A DNA stretch of 64,000 nt, taken from the NCBI GenBank assembly GCA_905339155.1, contig CAJPFJ010000023.1, forward strand, positions 1-64,000, read 5' to 3'. Below, piece after piece: positions 53,752 through 63,994 of this stretch (position 1 is its first letter; every line of letters starts with the position of its first letter). The notes beneath the pieces are model-generated. The model saw only the letters and a program-made list of their open reading frames with translations. It did not search any database and was not told the DNA's origin. This DNA is from Methanosarcinales archaeon (lineage in GTDB: Archaea; Halobacteriota; Methanosarcinia; Methanosarcinales; Methanoperedenaceae). Both the position numbers and the translations under genes were made by a program.

Positions 53752-54495
53752 ATGGACACACCCGTAATCTTAAAAATATTCCATAAAGGAAAGATGAAAG
53801 AGTATTTTGTTAAGCCTGAGGGCGAAATGCATACTGACCTCGGTTTAATAAAACTTGATGAACTTAAAGCGAAAAACTTTGGAGATAAAATAAGTTCCCA
53901 TATGGGTGCAGAATTTGTCATCCAGAAACCCCGTGCAAATGATTTTTTTAATCATGCCAAACGTAGCGGAGCTCCCATGATGCCAAAGGATATAGGCGTA
54001 ATTATTTCAAACACGGGTCTGGGCTCTTCAGATAGTGTCCTGGATGCGGGAACTGGTTCCGGGATACTTGCAATATATCTTGGCGGTATAGCAAAAAAGG
54101 TCGTAACATATGAAGTGAGAGATGATTTCGTAGAAATAGCCCGGGATAATATTGCTCTTACAGGACTTTCAAACATAGAATGCCGACATGGGGATATTGT
54201 CGAGGAGATCCGTAAATTAGAGGAGAGATTTGATGTTATAACACTTGATACTATTGCCGCTTCCCGGGTGATCCCATATATCCCGGATGTTATTTATCCA
54301 GGTGGTTTTCTTGTCACATATTCACCTTTTTTTGAGCAGGCAAAAGAGATCAGGGAAGCCATTGGGAAAACGAATTATATAGATGTCATGACGATAGAGA
54401 CTTTGGAACGCGAGATATCCTTTACAGACAGAGGAACACGGCCCGCAACCGCCAGAGTAGGGCATACAGGTTTTATTACAATAGCCAGATATTGA
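53752..54495 (+). CDS. trmI: tRNA (adenine-N1)-methyltransferase, TrmI family
   Basis: 247 residues: an N-terminal beta domain (MKEYFVKPEGEMHTDLGLIK), then a Rossmann methyltransferase with VLDAGTGSGILAIYLG (SAM motif I), VVTYEVRDDFVEIARDN and DVITLDTI. The family methylates adenines 57/58 in the T-loop of tRNA, which stabilises the fold. There are no membrane segments. It is a housekeeping gene on its own promoter. Confidence 0.88.
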   Translation: MDTPVILKIFHKGKMKEYFVKPEGEMHTDLGLIKLDELKAKNFGDKISSHMGAEFVIQKPRANDFFNHAKRSGAPMMPKDIGVIISNTGLGSSDSVLDAGTGSGILAIYLGGIAKKVVTYEVRDDFVEIARDNIALTGLSNIECRHGDIVEEIRKLEERFDVITLDTIAASRVIPYIPDVIYPGGFLVTYSPFFEQAKEIREAIGKTNYIDVMTIETLEREISFTDRGTRPATARVGHTGFITIARY

Positions 54496-54570
54496 ACTAA
54501 AAATAAACAATGATCAACCTTAAAAATCCATAATAGTAAATCTTAATACCTATGTTATTGTTTCATACAA

Positions 54571-55728
54571 ATGATGAGACTTATCTTTATCTTCTTATTT
54601 TTGATATTAGGAGCAACTATAGCGGCAGCAGAGTCTGTGCAGCCTGCGCAGCCTTCACAGTCTATAATTACAGTTAATATTAACGAGAGTGGAGATGCAG
54701 TATGGACCATGGAAAAGTTTTTTCCTCTTGCACAATCAGATTTTAGCCAATGGGAAAGTGCCATAAAGACGGGCCAGAACATGTCCAATTATCGAAATAT
54801 TCCGGATTATGAGATTATTATAAAATCATTTCAGGATTCGGCAATCAATTTCTCAAACCGCACGATGGAAGTTGAAAATTTTAATATTACATACGATACC
54901 AGGAAAACACTTTCAGATGGGCTCGGGATAATAAGATATACTTTCATATGGAAAAATTTTTCTTACAATGATTCAGAAAAAATTTATATAGGAGATGCCT
55001 TCCCCGGCGGAGTGCTGCTTCTTTCGCCTGATAACCAGCTAATAATCAGAATACCTGAAGGATATAATGTAACAAATGCGACACCTGTTTATGATAAAAA
55101 GAATGGGAACCTTTTGATATATGATGGAACTCTTTATAGCAATTTCAGCAATGGGGAACCCTTTATTGTATTATCTCCTTTAAATATAACGAACGTAACA
55201 AGTACCGGGAATGAAAATGAATCATGGCTGGCAAAATGGCCAATCCTGGAGATAGTCATAATTTTCCTCTCTATTATAGCTGTGGTGGCTTTTATTAATT
55301 TATGGAAGAAAAGGCGTTCAGGAATGGTATCCACAACAGAAATGGTATCGCAAATGCCAAAAGAGATGCTTCATGAAATTTCTGAAATCCCGGGAGTATG
55401 GACAAAAATAGTACAATCTGTCCAGGATGAATTTGGAAATGAATCTATTGAAGAATTAGAGAAGGCTGCAAGAGAACAAAGACTAAAAAACATGGGGCTT
55501 GATCCCAGTATTCCCCTTTCCGAACTGGCAAAAGAAGATCTGGAGGATGAAGAGATGGTAAAACAATTCCTTCTCAGGTCAGGTGGGCAGGCGTATCAAA
55601 CAGATATTGTTGACCACAGCGGACTATCAAAATCCAAGATAAGCATGGTTCTCTCCAAGATGAAAGATGATGGAACGATAATAAAAATAAGAAAGGGTAA
55701 GGAGAACCTGATAAGGCTGGTTCAATAG
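54571..55728 (+). CDS. Membrane-bound one-component regulator (extracytoplasmic sensor, winged helix)
   Basis: A signal helix (1-20) leads an external domain of about 200 residues rich in N-x-S/T sequons (NISFS-like repeats such as NRTMEVENFN), then one membrane helix (LEIVIIFLSIIAVVAFINLW), a cytoplasmic linker, and a MarR-like winged helix at the end (TDIVDHSGLSKSKISMVLSK). The plan resembles archaeal DUF7345/DUF7343-type proteins. It probably senses something outside and regulates transcription directly. The signal is unknown. Confidence 0.75.
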   Translation: MMRLIFIFLFLILGATIAAAESVQPAQPSQSIITVNINESGDAVWTMEKFFPLAQSDFSQWESAIKTGQNMSNYRNIPDYEIIIKSFQDSAINFSNRTMEVENFNITYDTRKTLSDGLGIIRYTFIWKNFSYNDSEKIYIGDAFPGGVLLLSPDNQLIIRIPEGYNVTNATPVYDKKNGNLLIYDGTLYSNFSNGEPFIVLSPLNITNVTSTGNENESWLAKWPILEIVIIFLSIIAVVAFINLWKKRRSGMVSTTEMVSQMPKEMLHEISEIPGVWTKIVQSVQDEFGNESIEELEKAAREQRLKNMGLDPSIPLSELAKEDLEDEEMVKQFLLRSGGQAYQTDIVDHSGLSKSKISMVLSKMKDDGTIIKIRKGKENLIRLVQ

Positions 55729-55754
55729 ATCATAGATCAAGGAAAATAGGAATT

Positions 55755-56165
55755 ATGAAAATATTTTTTGCCGGTTCCATAAGGGGAGGGCGGGGTATGC
55801 TGCCGACGTATATCCAGATAATAGAAATGCTCAAAAAGCAGGGACATACGGTCGTGAGCGAACACGTAGCATCTGAACTTCTTGAAAAGATCGAAGAAAA
55901 AATAACTGATGAAGAAATTTTCAATAATGATATTGGGTATATTGACGAGTGCGATTGTCTTGTGGCTGAAGTAACGACTCCCTCGATTGGTGTTGGTTAC
56001 GAGATAGGTTATGCGATATCAAAAGGCAAACTTGTTCTTTGCATTCACAGGGAGGATGCAAATGTTTCAGCCATGGTGCGAGGAAACAGGCGGATCATAT
56101 CGGTTCCATATATGAACATAGAAGATCTGGATAATACTATCGAATTGCATTTGCCAAACAGTTAA
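55755..56165 (+). CDS. Nucleoside 2-deoxyribosyltransferase-like hydrolase (DNPH1/RCL type)
   Basis: 136 residues beginning KIFFAGSIRGGRG, the substrate loop of the DNPH1/RCL group. The proposed catalytic glutamate lies in VAEVTTPSIGVGYEIGYA. Related enzymes hydrolyse 2'-deoxynucleoside 5'-monophosphates, cleaning nucleotide pools. Which nucleotide is used here is unclear. It follows the membrane regulator by 26 bases and converges with rfcL, overlapping by four. Confidence 0.8.
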   Translation: MKIFFAGSIRGGRGMLPTYIQIIEMLKKQGHTVVSEHVASELLEKIEEKITDEEIFNNDIGYIDECDCLVAEVTTPSIGVGYEIGYAISKGKLVLCIHREDANVSAMVRGNRRIISVPYMNIEDLDNTIELHLPNS

Positions 56166-57586
56166 AAATCAAACAATGAACTCTGGGCTTTACTTTCTTT
56201 CTTTATAGGTATATCAGGTTCTATATTCCCAGGTTCTTCATTTTCCAGTTCAGGATTTCGATTTTCCCTTGCCACGAATCCTCCAAATAGCTCAACCTCA
56301 TGCTCCGTTTCTTTTCCAATCAATAATTGGGCACTGTCATATATTTTCTGGATTTTCTTTGTAACAGACTTTGATTCGATAAGAAAAGCAATTTCTTCAG
56401 GTTCAAGTTCGAGCAAGGCAGTGACATGAGGAGCATATTCATCATCTTTCATCAGGAGCCTGAAAAAAGGGAACAACCGGGAGCGTGTAAAATTCATAGA
56501 AACATGGCAGTGTGTTCCGATTTTTTTTGCAGTAGAATCCCGAACCAGCCTCATACCTTTTGTCTGCCCGAGCTTTCTCCATAACGAGGGCGGCTGGTAT
56601 TTTACAAAACCACGGTAGCGATGGGGTCGTGCAACCATGATCCCGGCAGTCATCAGTATTCCGGCATATCTCCACATATTGTAATTCTGTCTTCTCTTCA
56701 CCCTGCCAAGAAAAATGGACGCCCTTCCAAGATAATGATATCCCTGCGCAAGGTCACCTGGTGAAGTGTATTCAAGAGGAAGATTCTCATCCATCCACTG
56801 TATCAGATCATCCGGGTTCTCATCAAGATGAAAAGCTGCATCATGAACCTGTCGAATATTTGTGCTTTTGAAGATTTTTGCAAGAAACTTGAAGATATTT
56901 TCCTTACTATCCCGTTCACCGGTAATTATATCATCGACCCCGATCGAGGTTCTTCCCTGGGCGATAGCCTGGAGGTCATTTATCGCGCTTCTAATATCCC
57001 CGTTCGCATTCTCGGCAATTTTCTCAATAACTCCCAAACCACATTTTATTCCTTCGGTCTCAACAATTCTTTTTAACGCCGGGATCATGGAACGCGACAT
57101 CACGGAATTGAATTGTATGGGTTTGCAGGCACTTCTAAGGCCGGGAGACATATCATAGAGTTCATTCGCTATGAGAATGATCGGATGGCTTGTTTTCTTG
57201 ATCAGTTCCACAATTGCCCTTTCGCCTCCCCGGTCAGCTGTGCCATGGATATTGTCTGCTTCGTCCATGATGATTAGCCGTTTTATTCCGGTTCCATCGA
57301 GCGTTCCCATCCTGGAAGCAGATCCTGCAACCCTGTCTATGATATCCTTTGTGCGCTGGTCGCTTGCATTTAGCTCTATGACTTCCCATCCCATATCCCT
57401 GGAAAGAGCATGAGCTGCTGTAGTTTTACCTATTCCTGCCCTTCCATATAACACAACTGCCCTGTTTTCGGGAATACCGTGCATCCAGGACTGCGCCCAA
57501 CATTTAAGCTCGTTCATCGGCTTGTTGTGTCCAACAATGGCAGATAAGGTATGTGGGCGGTATTTTTCAGTCCAGTCAAGGGTCAT
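56162..57586 (-). CDS. rfcL: Replication factor C large subunit
   Basis: 474 residues with WTEKYRPHTLSAIVGH, Walker A GRAGIGKTT (48-56), Walker B LIIMDEADNI and a conserved sensor in NGDIRSAINDL. The protein ends in QSSLFDF, a PIP box that binds the PCNA clamp. With the small subunit it loads PCNA in DNA replication. There is no intein. It is divergent from the transporter gene. Confidence 0.95.
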   Translation of the reverse strand: MTLDWTEKYRPHTLSAIVGHNKPMNELKCWAQSWMHGIPENRAVVLYGRAGIGKTTAAHALSRDMGWEVIELNASDQRTKDIIDRVAGSASRMGTLDGTGIKRLIIMDEADNIHGTADRGGERAIVELIKKTSHPIILIANELYDMSPGLRSACKPIQFNSVMSRSMIPALKRIVETEGIKCGLGVIEKIAENANGDIRSAINDLQAIAQGRTSIGVDDIITGERDSKENIFKFLAKIFKSTNIRQVHDAAFHLDENPDDLIQWMDENLPLEYTSPGDLAQGYHYLGRASIFLGRVKRRQNYNMWRYAGILMTAGIMVARPHRYRGFVKYQPPSLWRKLGQTKGMRLVRDSTAKKIGTHCHVSMNFTRSRLFPFFRLLMKDDEYAPHVTALLELEPEEIAFLIESKSVTKKIQKIYDSAQLLIGKETEHEVELFGGFVARENRNPELENEEPGNIEPDIPIKKESKAQSSLFDF

Positions 57587-57638
57587 GGTTTACCTGTAGT
57601 TCAACTTATATCGCTTAAATACATATCTCTTCATCAGA

Positions 57639-58721
57639 ATGAGACTTAATGTTATCCAGCTTTTTATTAATTCTTCCATAATGATGTCAAATCTATTTAT
57701 CCCGATCTTTGCAAGTGAATTACATGCAACAGGTTCTCAAATAGGGATAATAGGAGCATGTTATGGGCTTATGCTTTTTATTTCAACGTATATTTTCAGC
57801 AGGGCGGCTGATACCTATCCTCCAAAGACGCTTTTATATATCGGTTTTGCAAGTTCATCCATAACTTTTTTTATCCAGATGTTTGCATATGACCCTGTCA
57901 GCCTTGCGATTTTGCGCGCTCTTGCAGGATTTAGCGCCGGTATTTATCCCGCAGTTCTCTTATTGTATGTTTATAACCTGAAGCGAAGCATAGGGAAATT
58001 CAGTTCATTCATGCCGCTTGGCTGGGCACTTGGTAATCTGATAGCAGGAGTTATAGCTGTATACTCAGAGATTTTCACTGTGGCATCTGTCTTGTTTGCT
58101 GCATCATTCCTTATTACAATAACACTTCCTGCAACTCAGGCCGGTACAAAAAAGAAAACAGATTTTTTCTCAGTTGAACTCCTTAAAAAAAACTGGAATA
58201 TTTATTTTCCATTTTTCATGCGACAAATCGGGGCAAATGGCGTATGGTTGATTTTCCCGCTATATCTTGCCAGTCTTCATGCCAATAAATTCTGGATAGG
58301 AATAATATATATGTTGAATCCTGCACTTCAATTCTTTATCATGAGGCGGCTTGACAGGTATGATAATAAGTTCCTTGTCCATGCAGGCGATTTCCTTTCT
58401 GCGGCAGCTTTCATTGCTTTGATACCATTAACAATTTTTTACCAGGCTGTTCCTGGTCTTGCACTGATCGCTTTTTCATATTCATTTCTTTATGTCGGCT
58501 CGATGAACGAGCTAATAAATAATAATGAAGAAAAAGGAGCAGCTGCCGGGTTGCTTAATTCATCCATAGCTCTTGCCTCGATCATAGGCTCATTCATGGG
58601 TGGGCTTGTCTATCAGTATTATGGTTTCAGGGCTGTTATGGCAACAGGTGCTTTATTTGCTATAATTGGTTATCTTGTCATGTTATTTAACGATAGGTCT
58701 CACATACCCCAAAAAAGTTAA
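57639..58721 (+). CDS. Major facilitator superfamily transporter
   Basis: About eleven or twelve hydrophobic helices in 360 residues, rather short for MFS. The loop 2-3 motif is [20 protein letters not shown], a variant of GxxxDRxGRR. [20 protein letters not shown] marks helix 5. No substrate can be inferred. Its 3' end overlaps the convergent guaA gene by 35 bases, so the last dozen codons lie antisense to the guaA end. Confidence 0.85.
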   Translation: MRLNVIQLFINSSIMMSNLFIPIFASELHATGSQIGIIGACYGLMLFISTYIFSRAADTYPPKTLLYIGFASSSITFFIQMFAYDPVSLAILRALAGFSAGIYPAVLLLYVYNLKRSIGKFSSFMPLGWALGNLIAGVIAVYSEIFTVASVLFAASFLITITLPATQAGTKKKTDFFSVELLKKNWNIYFPFFMRQIGANGVWLIFPLYLASLHANKFWIGIIYMLNPALQFFIMRRLDRYDNKFLVHAGDFLSAAAFIALIPLTIFYQAVPGLALIAFSYSFLYVGSMNELINNNEEKGAAAGLLNSSIALASIIGSFMGGLVYQYYGFRAVMATGALFAIIGYLVMLFNDRSHIPQKS

Positions 58722-59253
58722 TAAGAAGCTCATTTCCTTTTTCAGTATGAGAGACTTCAGGATGCCACTGGACTCCAAATAAGGGCTTTGTTTTATGTTT
58801 CATGGCTTCTATTTCACATATCCGCGAACGGGCAAGCCGCATGAAACCAGGGGGGAGCATAGATACTTCATCTGCATGGGAAGCCCATACTTTCGTTCTG
58901 GGACCAAGTCCATTTAATATCTCGTTTTCTTCAATGATCTCTATTTCAATGGCCGCATATCCACCTGCTGCGCCTGTTCTCACAGACCCGCCATAAGTCT
59001 GTGCCATAACCTGGTGGCCCAGGCAAATACCAAGTATGGGAAGATCAAGCTCCAGAACAAACGAGCTGCAATTTCCCGCGCGCGTAAGTGTGGGACCGCC
59101 GCTGAGTATCAATCCGTCAGGTTTTTTTTCAAGTATATCATCTATGGAAGAAGTATTTTTCATCAGCTCTACTTCCTGGTCAAGATCGCGTACGGCACGA
59201 TGTATCAGGTGGCAGGTCTGGCCATAGTTATTGATAACGATGATTTTCACCAT
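58687..59253 (-). CDS. guaA: GMP synthase glutaminase subunit A
   Basis: 188 residues of a class I amidotransferase: nucleophile cysteine in [12 protein letters not shown], catalytic His-Glu in [12 protein letters not shown], and [14 protein letters not shown]. As in other Euryarchaeota it is separate from the ATP-pyrophosphatase subunit, which is not in this window. It supplies ammonia for XMP amination. ATG 59253 ([12 protein letters not shown]) is chosen over an upstream TTG or GTG, since the preceding residues are not family-like. Confidence 0.93.
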   Translation of the reverse strand: MVKIIVINNYGQTCHLIHRAVRDLDQEVELMKNTSSIDDILEKKPDGLILSGGPTLTRAGNCSSFVLELDLPILGICLGHQVMAQTYGGSVRTGAAGGYAAIEIEIIEENEILNGLGPRTKVWASHADEVSMLPPGFMRLARSRICEIEAMKHKTKPLFGVQWHPEVSHTEKGNELLINFFGVCETYR

Positions 59254-59335
59254 TTCGCATGAAATTGTTGTTTGGGTTATTAAATATGGTGGAACAACCA
59301 CAATCTATTTTTAGTTTGATTAAATATGTATTATT

Positions 59336-59479
59336 ATGGATTTACGCCAATGCAAGAAAGATTGTGAGGTATGCACACCATGCGAAGATTGCAGCGCGCC
59401 ACAATTCAATGTGAATGTGATGTGCGGAAGCTGCCTGCGCTGTGAGACCCCACATGTCGAAATGTACGAGTGGAAATAA
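59336..59479 (+). CDS. Cysteine-rich 47-residue protein (probable metal or Fe-S binder)
   Basis: ATG at 59336, stop TAA at 59477-59479. Eight of 47 residues are cysteine: C6, C10, C13, C16, C19 and C30, C33, C36, giving C-x3-C-x2-C-x2-C-x2-C and C-x2-C-x2-C. There is also one histidine (H40). The spacing resembles ferredoxin-like cluster motifs but the protein is far too short for a standard 2[4Fe-4S] ferredoxin. The neighbours are guaA (divergent) and purP (111 bases downstream). A clear ribosome binding site is missing, so it may be leaderless. The even spread of cysteines makes a chance frame unlikely. Confidence 0.7.
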   Translation: MDLRQCKKDCEVCTPCEDCSAPQFNVNVMCGSCLRCETPHVEMYEWK

Positions 59480-59590
59480 TTAAGCCTCATAATAGATTTT
59501 TTTCAAGAGACACATCAGAGTAATCCATATTTATCCACAAGATTAATTAACCCGGTAAAATATATAACTGTTGCACTATACAGGTGCATA

Positions 59591-60661
59591 ATGGTAGAAA
59601 AGAAGGAGATACTTGGGATTCTAGGTGGCTATGATAAAGATAATCTAGCTATCGCTACTGTTTGTTCACACAGCAGCCTTCAGATTTTTGACGGTGCAAG
59701 AAAAGAGGGTTTCAAGACCATCGGGATAAGCGTCGGCTCGCCCCCAAAATTCTATGATGCTTTCCCGAAAGGAAAGCCTGATGAATTTTTCATTGTAAAA
59801 GATTATAAGGAAATCCTTTCAAAAACAAAAGAGCTTGCAGCAAAGAATGCGATAATAATCCCGCATGGTTCTTTCGTGGAATATCTTGGCCATGGAAATT
59901 TCCAGACGTTGCGCCTTCCCACATACGGTAACAGAAGCGTATTGGAATGGGAATCGGACCGGGACATGAGCCGTAAATGGCTGGAATCAGCGGGCATAAA
60001 AATGCCGCGACAGATAAAGAATCCGGAAGATATCGATTCTCCCATGATGGTCAAATATTATGGCGCAAAAGGCGGAATGGGATTTTTTGTAGTCAAGAAT
60101 TATTCGGATTTCCAGAAACGGATAAATCCCGCAGAAAAATACACAATACAGGAATTCGTTCTGGGAACACGTTATTACATGCATTATTTCTATTCACCAA
60201 TTAAGCATGACGGCTATAAGCTGAGTATTGGGTCACTTGAACTCCTGGGCATTGACAGGCGCGTTGAATCAAATGCGGATGAGATATTCAGGATCGGTTC
60301 TCCTACTGAGCTTGCCGAAGCCGGTATATATCCGACTTTTGTAGTGACGGGAAACCTGCCTCTTATGATACGGGAATCGCTTCTCCCCAAGATCTTTGAG
60401 ATGGGGGAGAAGGTAGTTGAAAGATCGCTTGAGTTGTTCGGGGGCATGATCGGGCCATTCTGTCTTGAAACTGTTGTAACAGACACGCTTGAATTGAAGG
60501 TTTTTGAGATATCAGCCCGCATAGTTGCGGGGACAAATCTTTTCATTTCCGGTTCGCCATATTCGGATCTCATAGAAGAAAACCTATCGATGGGGCGGCG
60601 TATCGCTCGTGAGATAAAAGTTGCACAGGATACGGATTCACTCTCAGAAGTACTATCATGA
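59591..60661 (+). CDS. purP: Formate-dependent FAICAR synthetase (5-formaminoimidazole-4-carboxamide ribonucleotide synthetase)
   Basis: 356 residues of the PurP family. The ATP-grasp core has MVKYYGAKGGMGFFVVKN, YTIQEFVLGTRYYMHYFYSP and FEISARIVAGTNLF. The N-terminus has SLQIFDGARKEGFKTIGI. It formylates AICAR with formate and ATP in archaeal purine synthesis, replacing the folate-dependent PurH step. It overlaps the flavoprotein gene by four bases (ATGA). Confidence 0.95.
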   Translation: MVEKKEILGILGGYDKDNLAIATVCSHSSLQIFDGARKEGFKTIGISVGSPPKFYDAFPKGKPDEFFIVKDYKEILSKTKELAAKNAIIIPHGSFVEYLGHGNFQTLRLPTYGNRSVLEWESDRDMSRKWLESAGIKMPRQIKNPEDIDSPMMVKYYGAKGGMGFFVVKNYSDFQKRINPAEKYTIQEFVLGTRYYMHYFYSPIKHDGYKLSIGSLELLGIDRRVESNADEIFRIGSPTELAEAGIYPTFVVTGNLPLMIRESLLPKIFEMGEKVVERSLELFGGMIGPFCLETVVTDTLELKVFEISARIVAGTNLFISGSPYSDLIEENLSMGRRIAREIKVAQDTDSLSEVLS

Positions 60662-62043
60662 TGCAGAAAAAAGAATATGATGTCATTATCGTAGGCGCAG
60701 GACCTGCGGGGATGTTCGCAGCGTATGAGCTTGCCGAAAAGCTGGATGTTCTTGTCATAGACATGGGCCGTGATATTAAAGAGCGGGAATGCAAAATGAA
60801 GCGCCGCGGAATCTGCACTCATTGCGACCCATGCGACATTATGTGCGGTGTCGGCGGTGCGGGAACATATTCTGATGGGACCCTGAACCTTCGGCCGGAC
60901 ATCGGGGGTGATCTTGCCGAGCAAACAGGGGATCCTGAATATGCATGGCAACTTGTTGATTATGTAGATAAAGTCTTCCTAAAATACGGAGCGCCTGACC
61001 ATCTTTATATTCCGAAAGGCGACGAGGTTGAGCAGTTAAAGCGAAGGGCAGCGTCTGTCGGGGCGCGATTCATTGAAATTATCCAGAGGCATATCGGGTC
61101 TGATAATGCGCCCATAGTTATCGCAAATTTTGAAAAGGATATGAAAGATAAAGGCGTTCTGTTCCTGCTTAATACGAAAGTAGAGGATCTGGTCATCGAA
61201 GAAAATACTTGCACAGGCGTTGTATTAAAAGACGGCACAAAAATAAGCTCCCGATTTACCATCATTGCGCCTGGAAGAGTTGGCGCAAAATGGATAGATG
61301 AGATCCTCCATAAACACAAAATCGAGGCAAAATATGCTCCCATCGATGTGGGAGTAAGAGTTGAAGTCCCTTCTATAATAATGGATCCGATAACATTCAT
61401 AAATCATGACCCAAAATTCCATATCCAGACAAAGACCTATGATGATTTTGTAAGGACTTTCTGTACTAATGAGAGAGGTTTTGTTGTAAAAGAGGAATAT
61501 GAGGATTTTATAGCCACTAATGGCCATTCCATGACGAATGAGCAATCAGAGAATACGAATTTCGCTTTTATCGTAAGGGTTGAACTCACTGAACCCATCG
61601 AGAATACCGTACGCTATGGAAGGTCTATCGCAAAGCTTGCAACAACTATCGGCGGCGGGAAACCTGTGATCCAGAGGATGGGAGATCTGCGTCGTGGAAG
61701 GCGAACCACTGAGAAAAGGCTTAAAAAGAACCAGGTTATAAATTCCCTTAAAGATGTAACGCCAGGGGATATTTCAATGGCCCTGCCACACCGCATCGTT
61801 ACCGATATCAGGGAGGGTCTTGATGTATTAAATGAGATTATTCCGGGAGTTGCCTCGGATTCAACACTTTTATATGCTCCTGAGATAAAGTTCTATTCGA
61901 TGCAGGTGATTGTTGACAGAGATATGGAATCAAGCGTAAAGAATCTTTTTGCGGCCGGGGATGGTGCCGGGCTTTCAAGGGATATTGTGAATGCTGCGGC
62001 AACGGGTGTGATTGCCGGAAGAGGAATATTGAAGAAAGTCTGA
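60658..62043 (+). CDS. FAD-dependent dehydrogenase, COG2509 type
   Basis: 461 residues with the dinucleotide fold VIIVGAGPAGMFAAYELAEK and a cysteine cluster GICTHCDPCDIMCGVGGAG (C-x2-C-x2-C-x3-C). A second nucleotide part has LFAAGDGAGLSRDIVNAA. The family is a group of uncharacterised flavin dehydrogenases related to geranylgeranyl reductase and NAD(P)/FAD oxidoreductases. The four cysteines could bind an Fe-S cluster, but this is not shown. It is coupled to purP by overlap. Confidence 0.85.
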   Translation: MMQKKEYDVIIVGAGPAGMFAAYELAEKLDVLVIDMGRDIKERECKMKRRGICTHCDPCDIMCGVGGAGTYSDGTLNLRPDIGGDLAEQTGDPEYAWQLVDYVDKVFLKYGAPDHLYIPKGDEVEQLKRRAASVGARFIEIIQRHIGSDNAPIVIANFEKDMKDKGVLFLLNTKVEDLVIEENTCTGVVLKDGTKISSRFTIIAPGRVGAKWIDEILHKHKIEAKYAPIDVGVRVEVPSIIMDPITFINHDPKFHIQTKTYDDFVRTFCTNERGFVVKEEYEDFIATNGHSMTNEQSENTNFAFIVRVELTEPIENTVRYGRSIAKLATTIGGGKPVIQRMGDLRRGRRTTEKRLKKNQVINSLKDVTPGDISMALPHRIVTDIREGLDVLNEIIPGVASDSTLLYAPEIKFYSMQVIVDRDMESSVKNLFAAGDGAGLSRDIVNAAATGVIAGRGILKKV

Positions 62044-62066
62044 ATTAACGTACCCGGTTATGCGAG

Positions 62067-63200
62067 TTATTTCTCAATGATCGTCTCCTCTATCTTTATC
62101 CCGAAATGCCTCGCTGTCGCCTCAAAATATACCATAACCTCATCGCCTTCCTTAAGCGCGGTCACAGGCACAGGCTTCCCGTCGCTTCCTACAAGCTTTA
62201 TGGTTTCAGCATTCTGAAGCAGTGTCTTTATCCTTTTCCCTTCAACCTCTGCTTCCACAAGCATCAGCGGGCGGCGCTCTATCTTAACCCTTCCCACGAC
62301 GGCAGAACGGGTTTCACCTTGCGAATCCACTATCAGGACATCATCACCCGATACAAGCTCAGAGAGATAGCGCGTCTTTTCACCGACCCTGATATAAGCA
62401 TGCACAGCTCCTGCATTTACCCTGAACGGGCGCGCTGCTACATACGGGCTCTCCTCGGATTCCGAATGCACAAGGAACAATCCGTTGCTTTGCGAACCAA
62501 TGAGCATTCCTTCACCCAGTACCATCAGGGAGGCGCTATCCACACATACCCTATCGCCCATTCCGACGGGTTTCACTCTGGTAACAGTGGCCTTAACGAG
62601 AGGGATATTTTCCATTCCTGATCCGTCCCTGACCGCTGTAACTTTCTTTATCTCGGAAAGATCATCTGTATCAAGAAGTACGCCGTCTGAGCCATGCTCA
62701 AGTGTTTCAAGGGCAAGTTTTGCTTCTTCTGCGTTCCGTACACCTGCTATTATCTCAACATCCAGCTTCTGCAAACCTGCGATCAGGTTCTCAAGAGGGA
62801 TGACCTTCCAGTCGGTTCCGATCACGACCAGATAATCGCATGATTTCCCAAGCTCGACCGCGAATTGCTCATATTTCTTGTTCTTGATAACTACATAGCC
62901 TGCAACGGTTTTTCCTTCCCCTGTCAAATGTTGTGCTTCTGCGATATCCTCTGAGTTTGCAAAGTCTGGGGGGAGTTTGGTTGTTCCATCGCCTTCGCTC
63001 TCTTTTCCAACGACCACTATGTCAGCATCTTCAGATGGCGCAGCGACCTTTATATTTCCCAGTTCCCTGACTTTCAGAATATCCTCAGCATTCAAGAATA
63101 CAATGTCAGCCCCTGATTCAAGGCCGGTGGTAACACGCGGCTTATTTTCATCCCATGTGCTTTCGTCTGCTTTTATCCATACCGACTTGACTTTTTTCAC
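62067..63200 (-). CDS. aroB': 3-dehydroquinate synthase II (archaeal AroB')
   Basis: 377 residues of the archaeal family: [20 protein letters not shown] at the start, then [38 protein letters not shown] and [14 protein letters not shown]. It converts ADH (2-amino-3,7-dideoxy-D-threo-hept-6-ulosonate) to 3-dehydroquinate by oxidative deamination and cyclisation with NAD, feeding aromatic amino acids. It overlaps the ADH synthase stop by four bases, so the two form an operon. Confidence 0.95.
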   Translation of the reverse strand: MKKVKSVWIKADESTWDENKPRVTTGLESGADIVFLNAEDILKVRELGNIKVAAPSEDADIVVVGKESEGDGTTKLPPDFANSEDIAEAQHLTGEGKTVAGYVVIKNKKYEQFAVELGKSCDYLVVIGTDWKVIPLENLIAGLQKLDVEIIAGVRNAEEAKLALETLEHGSDGVLLDTDDLSEIKKVTAVRDGSGMENIPLVKATVTRVKPVGMGDRVCVDSASLMVLGEGMLIGSQSNGLFLVHSESEESPYVAARPFRVNAGAVHAYIRVGEKTRYLSELVSGDDVLIVDSQGETRSAVVGRVKIERRPLMLVEAEVEGKRIKTLLQNAETIKLVGSDGKPVPVTALKEGDEVMVYFEATARHFGIKIEETIIEK

Positions 63201-63994
63201 CGCACAGCCTCCATGGCATCTTCCACGCTCAGGCCTTTATGAACGACAAGTGTCAGTGCACGAGTCATAGCTGTGGGATTTTCGTGCTGGAATACATTAC
63301 GCCCTATCGCAACCCCGCGTCCGCCTGCATCAATTGCTCCGCGAACCATTTCGAGGAACTCTTCATCAGTATTGGTCTTTGGGCCTCCTGCCATAACGAC
63401 TGGCGCTGGGCAGCCTTCCACTACAGCCCTGAAAGTATCAATATCGCCCGTGTAATTGGTCTTTATGATATCTGCACCCAATTCAGCGCCTGCTCTTGCT
63501 ACATGGGCAACAAGTTCAGCGTCATTTGAGTTTTTTATATCTTTCCCGCGTGGGTACATCATCGCGATCAGGGGCATCCCCCAGGCATCGCACTGTTCTG
63601 CGACCGAGCCAAGTTTTTGCAGCTGGTCGGCTTCTGTTTCAGAACCAATGTTAATATGAACGCTTACCGCATCCGCTCCCATTTTGATTGCTTCTTCCAC
63701 TGTGCATACCTGAACCTTGTCATTGGGGTCAGGCCCAAGTGATGTTGATGCGCTCATGTGTATGATCAGGCCGATATCCCGGCCATAGCCGCGATGGCCA
63801 TGTTTTGCCATCCCTTTTTGTAAAAGGACTGCGTTTGCGCCGCCATCTGCAACTTTATTCACCATTTCTGCAAGATTAACAATTCCCCTTACAGGCCCCA
63901 TGGAAATCCCGTGGTCCATCGGAATTATTACCATATTCCTGCTTTCCCTGTCCATGATCCGTTCAAGTCTTATTTTCTTACCAATTTCTGACAA
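63197..63994 (-). CDS. aroA': 2-Amino-3,7-dideoxy-D-threo-hept-6-ulosonate synthase (archaeal AroA')
   Basis: A class I aldolase-like TIM barrel of 265 residues with [20 protein letters not shown], Schiff-base lysine in [10 protein letters not shown] and [20 protein letters not shown]. It joins aspartate semialdehyde with 6-deoxy-5-ketofructose 1-phosphate to give the precursor used by DHQ synthase II. The whole gene is inside the window, with only six bases before it, so its promoter is not visible. Confidence 0.95.
   Translation of the reverse strand: MSEIGKKIRLERIMDRESRNMVIIPMDHGISMGPVRGIVNLAEMVNKVADGGANAVLLQKGMAKHGHRGYGRDIGLIIHMSASTSLGPDPNDKVQVCTVEEAIKMGADAVSVHINIGSETEADQLQKLGSVAEQCDAWGMPLIAMMYPRGKDIKNSNDAELVAHVARAGAELGADIIKTNYTGDIDTFRAVVEGCPAPVVMAGGPKTNTDEEFLEMVRGAIDAGGRGVAIGRNVFQHENPTAMTRALTLVVHKGLSVEDAMEAVR

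Noticed and set aside
60214-60951. Leftward 245-codon frame across purP and the flavoprotein
   Set aside because: It is antisense to two strongly supported genes that overlap by four bases.
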